A stretch of 35,990 nucleotides of DNA from Robiginitomaculum sp. Lineage in GTDB: Bacteria; Pseudomonadota; Alphaproteobacteria; Caulobacterales; Maricaulaceae. The notes beneath the pieces are model-generated. The model was not told the DNA's origin, did not search any database, and saw only the letters and a program-made list of their open reading frames with translations. Both the position numbers and the translations under genes were made by a program. The DNA lies in contig JALWSB010000185.1 in assembly GCA_027080345.1 (NCBI GenBank), forward strand, positions 1 to 35,990. The letters are read 5' to 3'. Of this stretch, positions 35,701 through 35,990 are shown in pieces. Numbering within the stretch: the stretch's first letter is position 1; the number at the start of each line of letters is the position of its first letter.

Positions 35701-35990
35701 CCGGCGAAGGCGGGCAATTGCCGGGCTTCAAGGTTACTGAAATGATTGCGCGGGTGCGCCACGCCACGCCGGGCGTAACGCTGATTTCACCGCCGCCGCA
35801 TCACGATATTTACTCGATCGAGGATCTGGCCCAGCTGATTTATGATCTCAAACAGATCAACCCCGATGCACGCGTGTGCGTCAAGCTGGTCTCGTGCTCT
35901 GGCGTTGGCACGATTGCCGCCGGTGTGGCCAAGGCCAAGGCAGATATTATCCTGATTTCCGGGCATAATGGCGGCACGGGCGCCTCGCCC
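32796..35990 (+). CDS. gltB: Glutamate synthase large subunit (partial, runs off the window)
   Basis: An open frame of 1,065 codons to the window edge, with no stop. It is the alpha subunit of NADPH-glutamate synthase, which makes two glutamates from glutamine and 2-oxoglutarate. Cys30 (HDACGVG) should become the N-terminal glutaminase nucleophile after removal of a 29-residue propeptide. The class II amidotransferase domain shows YHQRYSTNTFPQWSLAQPF and HNGEINTVRGN. The central domain and then the FMN-binding synthase region follow (SLGALSHEAHG, GEGGEDSKRY, GAKPGEGGQLPG), ending at SGHNGGTGASP. About 450 residues, including the 3Fe-4S and C-terminal glutamate-synthase domains, are expected beyond the edge. 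Its ATG overlaps the gltD stop (ATGA). Confidence 0.95.
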   Translation, partial: MTNSTKTYRENRQKLIAAGAYDPAHEHDACGVGLVAALDGQRSRAIVEMGIKALKNVWHRGAVDADGKTGDGAGIRVDVPQEFFRQQITRTGHKPTEASICVGQIFLPRTDLAAQGAARAIVETEILHFGFYIYGWRQTPVDISVIGKKAADTRPEIEQIMFRDGQDRDDEALERALYICRRRIERRVREAAIPAFYICSLSRKSLIYKGMFLAEDIDTFYPDLADPDFTSAVVIYHQRYSTNTFPQWSLAQPFRMLAHNGEINTVRGNINWMKSHEIRMVSEAFGDHINDVKPIIPSGVSDSGALDAVFEMMVKAGRDAPMIKAMLIPEAWSKRASIMPDNHAALYAWCNSVMEPWDGPAAIAAYDGRWAIAGLDRNGLRPFRYALTADGILAVGSEAGMCPLDEDKIIRKGLVPTGGMIAADLQHGRFYEPDEIIDHLAARHPYQKWLKRVKELEPLIGPGPEPALFTGDDLLRRQIAAGYTLETEELVLAPMVETAKEAIGSMGDDTPLAVLSGTYRPLSHFFRQSFSQVTNPPIDPLREDRVMGLKTRFKNLGNVLDTDASQTDVLVLESPVLSTGMYQRLREKLGAGVIEIDCTSDAQGMTGDGATLKAELCRIQSAAEDAVRSGNEHIVLTDEHQGPTRIALPMILVVGAVHAHLVKKGLRTYCSLTVRSAECLDTHYYAVLVGAGATCVNAYLAQDVIAARHKRGLFGDKTLGACVTAYNYAIEAGLLKIISKMGISVIASYRGGYNFEALGLSRALVADYFPGMSSRISGIGLAGLEDLARRQHQKAFGAEAANTLPVGGFYRLRAGADRHALDGNLIHLLRTACERNDVQLYQRYVDGFANRAPVQLRDLLDFKADGPARPVETTQSINEIRKRFLTPGMSLGALSHEAHGMLNIAMNRIGAKSVSGEGGEDSKRYTPLPNGDNPNSAVKQVASGRFGVTAEYLNQCREIEIKVAQGAKPGEGGQLPGFKVTEMIARVRHATPGVTLISPPPHHDIYSIEDLAQLIYDLKQINPDARVCVKLVSCSGVGTIAAGVAKAKADIILISGHNGGTGASP

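Overview
The window is a gene-dense, mostly core-genome segment of an alphaproteobacterium. The evidence is a divK-pleD operon beside rpmG, an alphaproteobacterial-type LexA direct repeat (GAAC-N7-GAAC) in front of dinB, an aa3 oxidase operon with ctaB, CtaG, a DUF983 protein and SURF1 (tldD lies divergently one gene away), and the order infA-maf-RNase E/G-yacG-tRNA-Phe. Coding sequence is close-packed, with many 1-4 base overlaps. I see no insertion sequence, prophage, CRISPR array, rRNA gene or plasmid module. The lineage cannot be fixed below class from sequence alone.

Layout. 1-2.4 kb (minus): a FadL-type outer-membrane transporter and a DsrE2-TusA sulfur-relay pair. 2.6-4.3 kb: a histone-deacetylase-fold enzyme convergent with, and overlapping, a RimJ-like acetyltransferase. 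4.3-10.6 kb (minus): the cytochrome c oxidase operon ctaC-ctaD-ctaB-small ORF-ctaG-ctaE-DUF983-SURF1, with RNA hairpins after ctaD and before ctaE. 10.9-14.1 kb (plus): a secreted TPR protein, TldD and an MFS transporter. 14.2-18.9 kb: rpmG, the divK-pleD cell-cycle/c-di-GMP operon, SOS-type dinB, and a PopA-like REC-REC-degenerate-GGDEF protein. 19.0-25.3 kb: an alpha-methylacyl-CoA racemase homologue, a secreted nucleotide pyrophosphatase/phosphodiesterase lipoprotein divergent from gamma-glutamyltransferase, a secreted triple beta/gamma-crystallin protein, and a YegP protein closed by a strong terminator. 25.4-28.9 kb: a four-gene acyl-CoA operon (glutaryl-CoA dehydrogenase, YciI, crotonase homologue, family III CoA-transferase). 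29.0-31.2 kb: infA, maf, a very small RNase E/G homologue, yacG and tRNA-Phe. 31.4 kb to the edge: gltD followed by gltB, which runs off the window.

How the parts work together. The oxidase operon encodes three catalytic subunits plus heme O synthesis and CuB/heme insertion factors. DivK and PleD link cell-cycle phosphorylation to c-di-GMP synthesis, and the nearby protein that has lost catalytic residues but kept an I-site looks like a matching c-di-GMP receptor. The acyl-CoA operon suggests glutarate/lysine-type catabolism to glutaryl-CoA and crotonyl-CoA. The gltDB pair assimilates ammonia.

No wholly new system is evident. The items most worth a second look are the PopA-like receptor, the reduced RNase E/G, the crotonase lacking both catalytic glutamates, the triple-crystallin secreted protein, the zinc-ribbon DinB, and several unexplained intergenic dyads.
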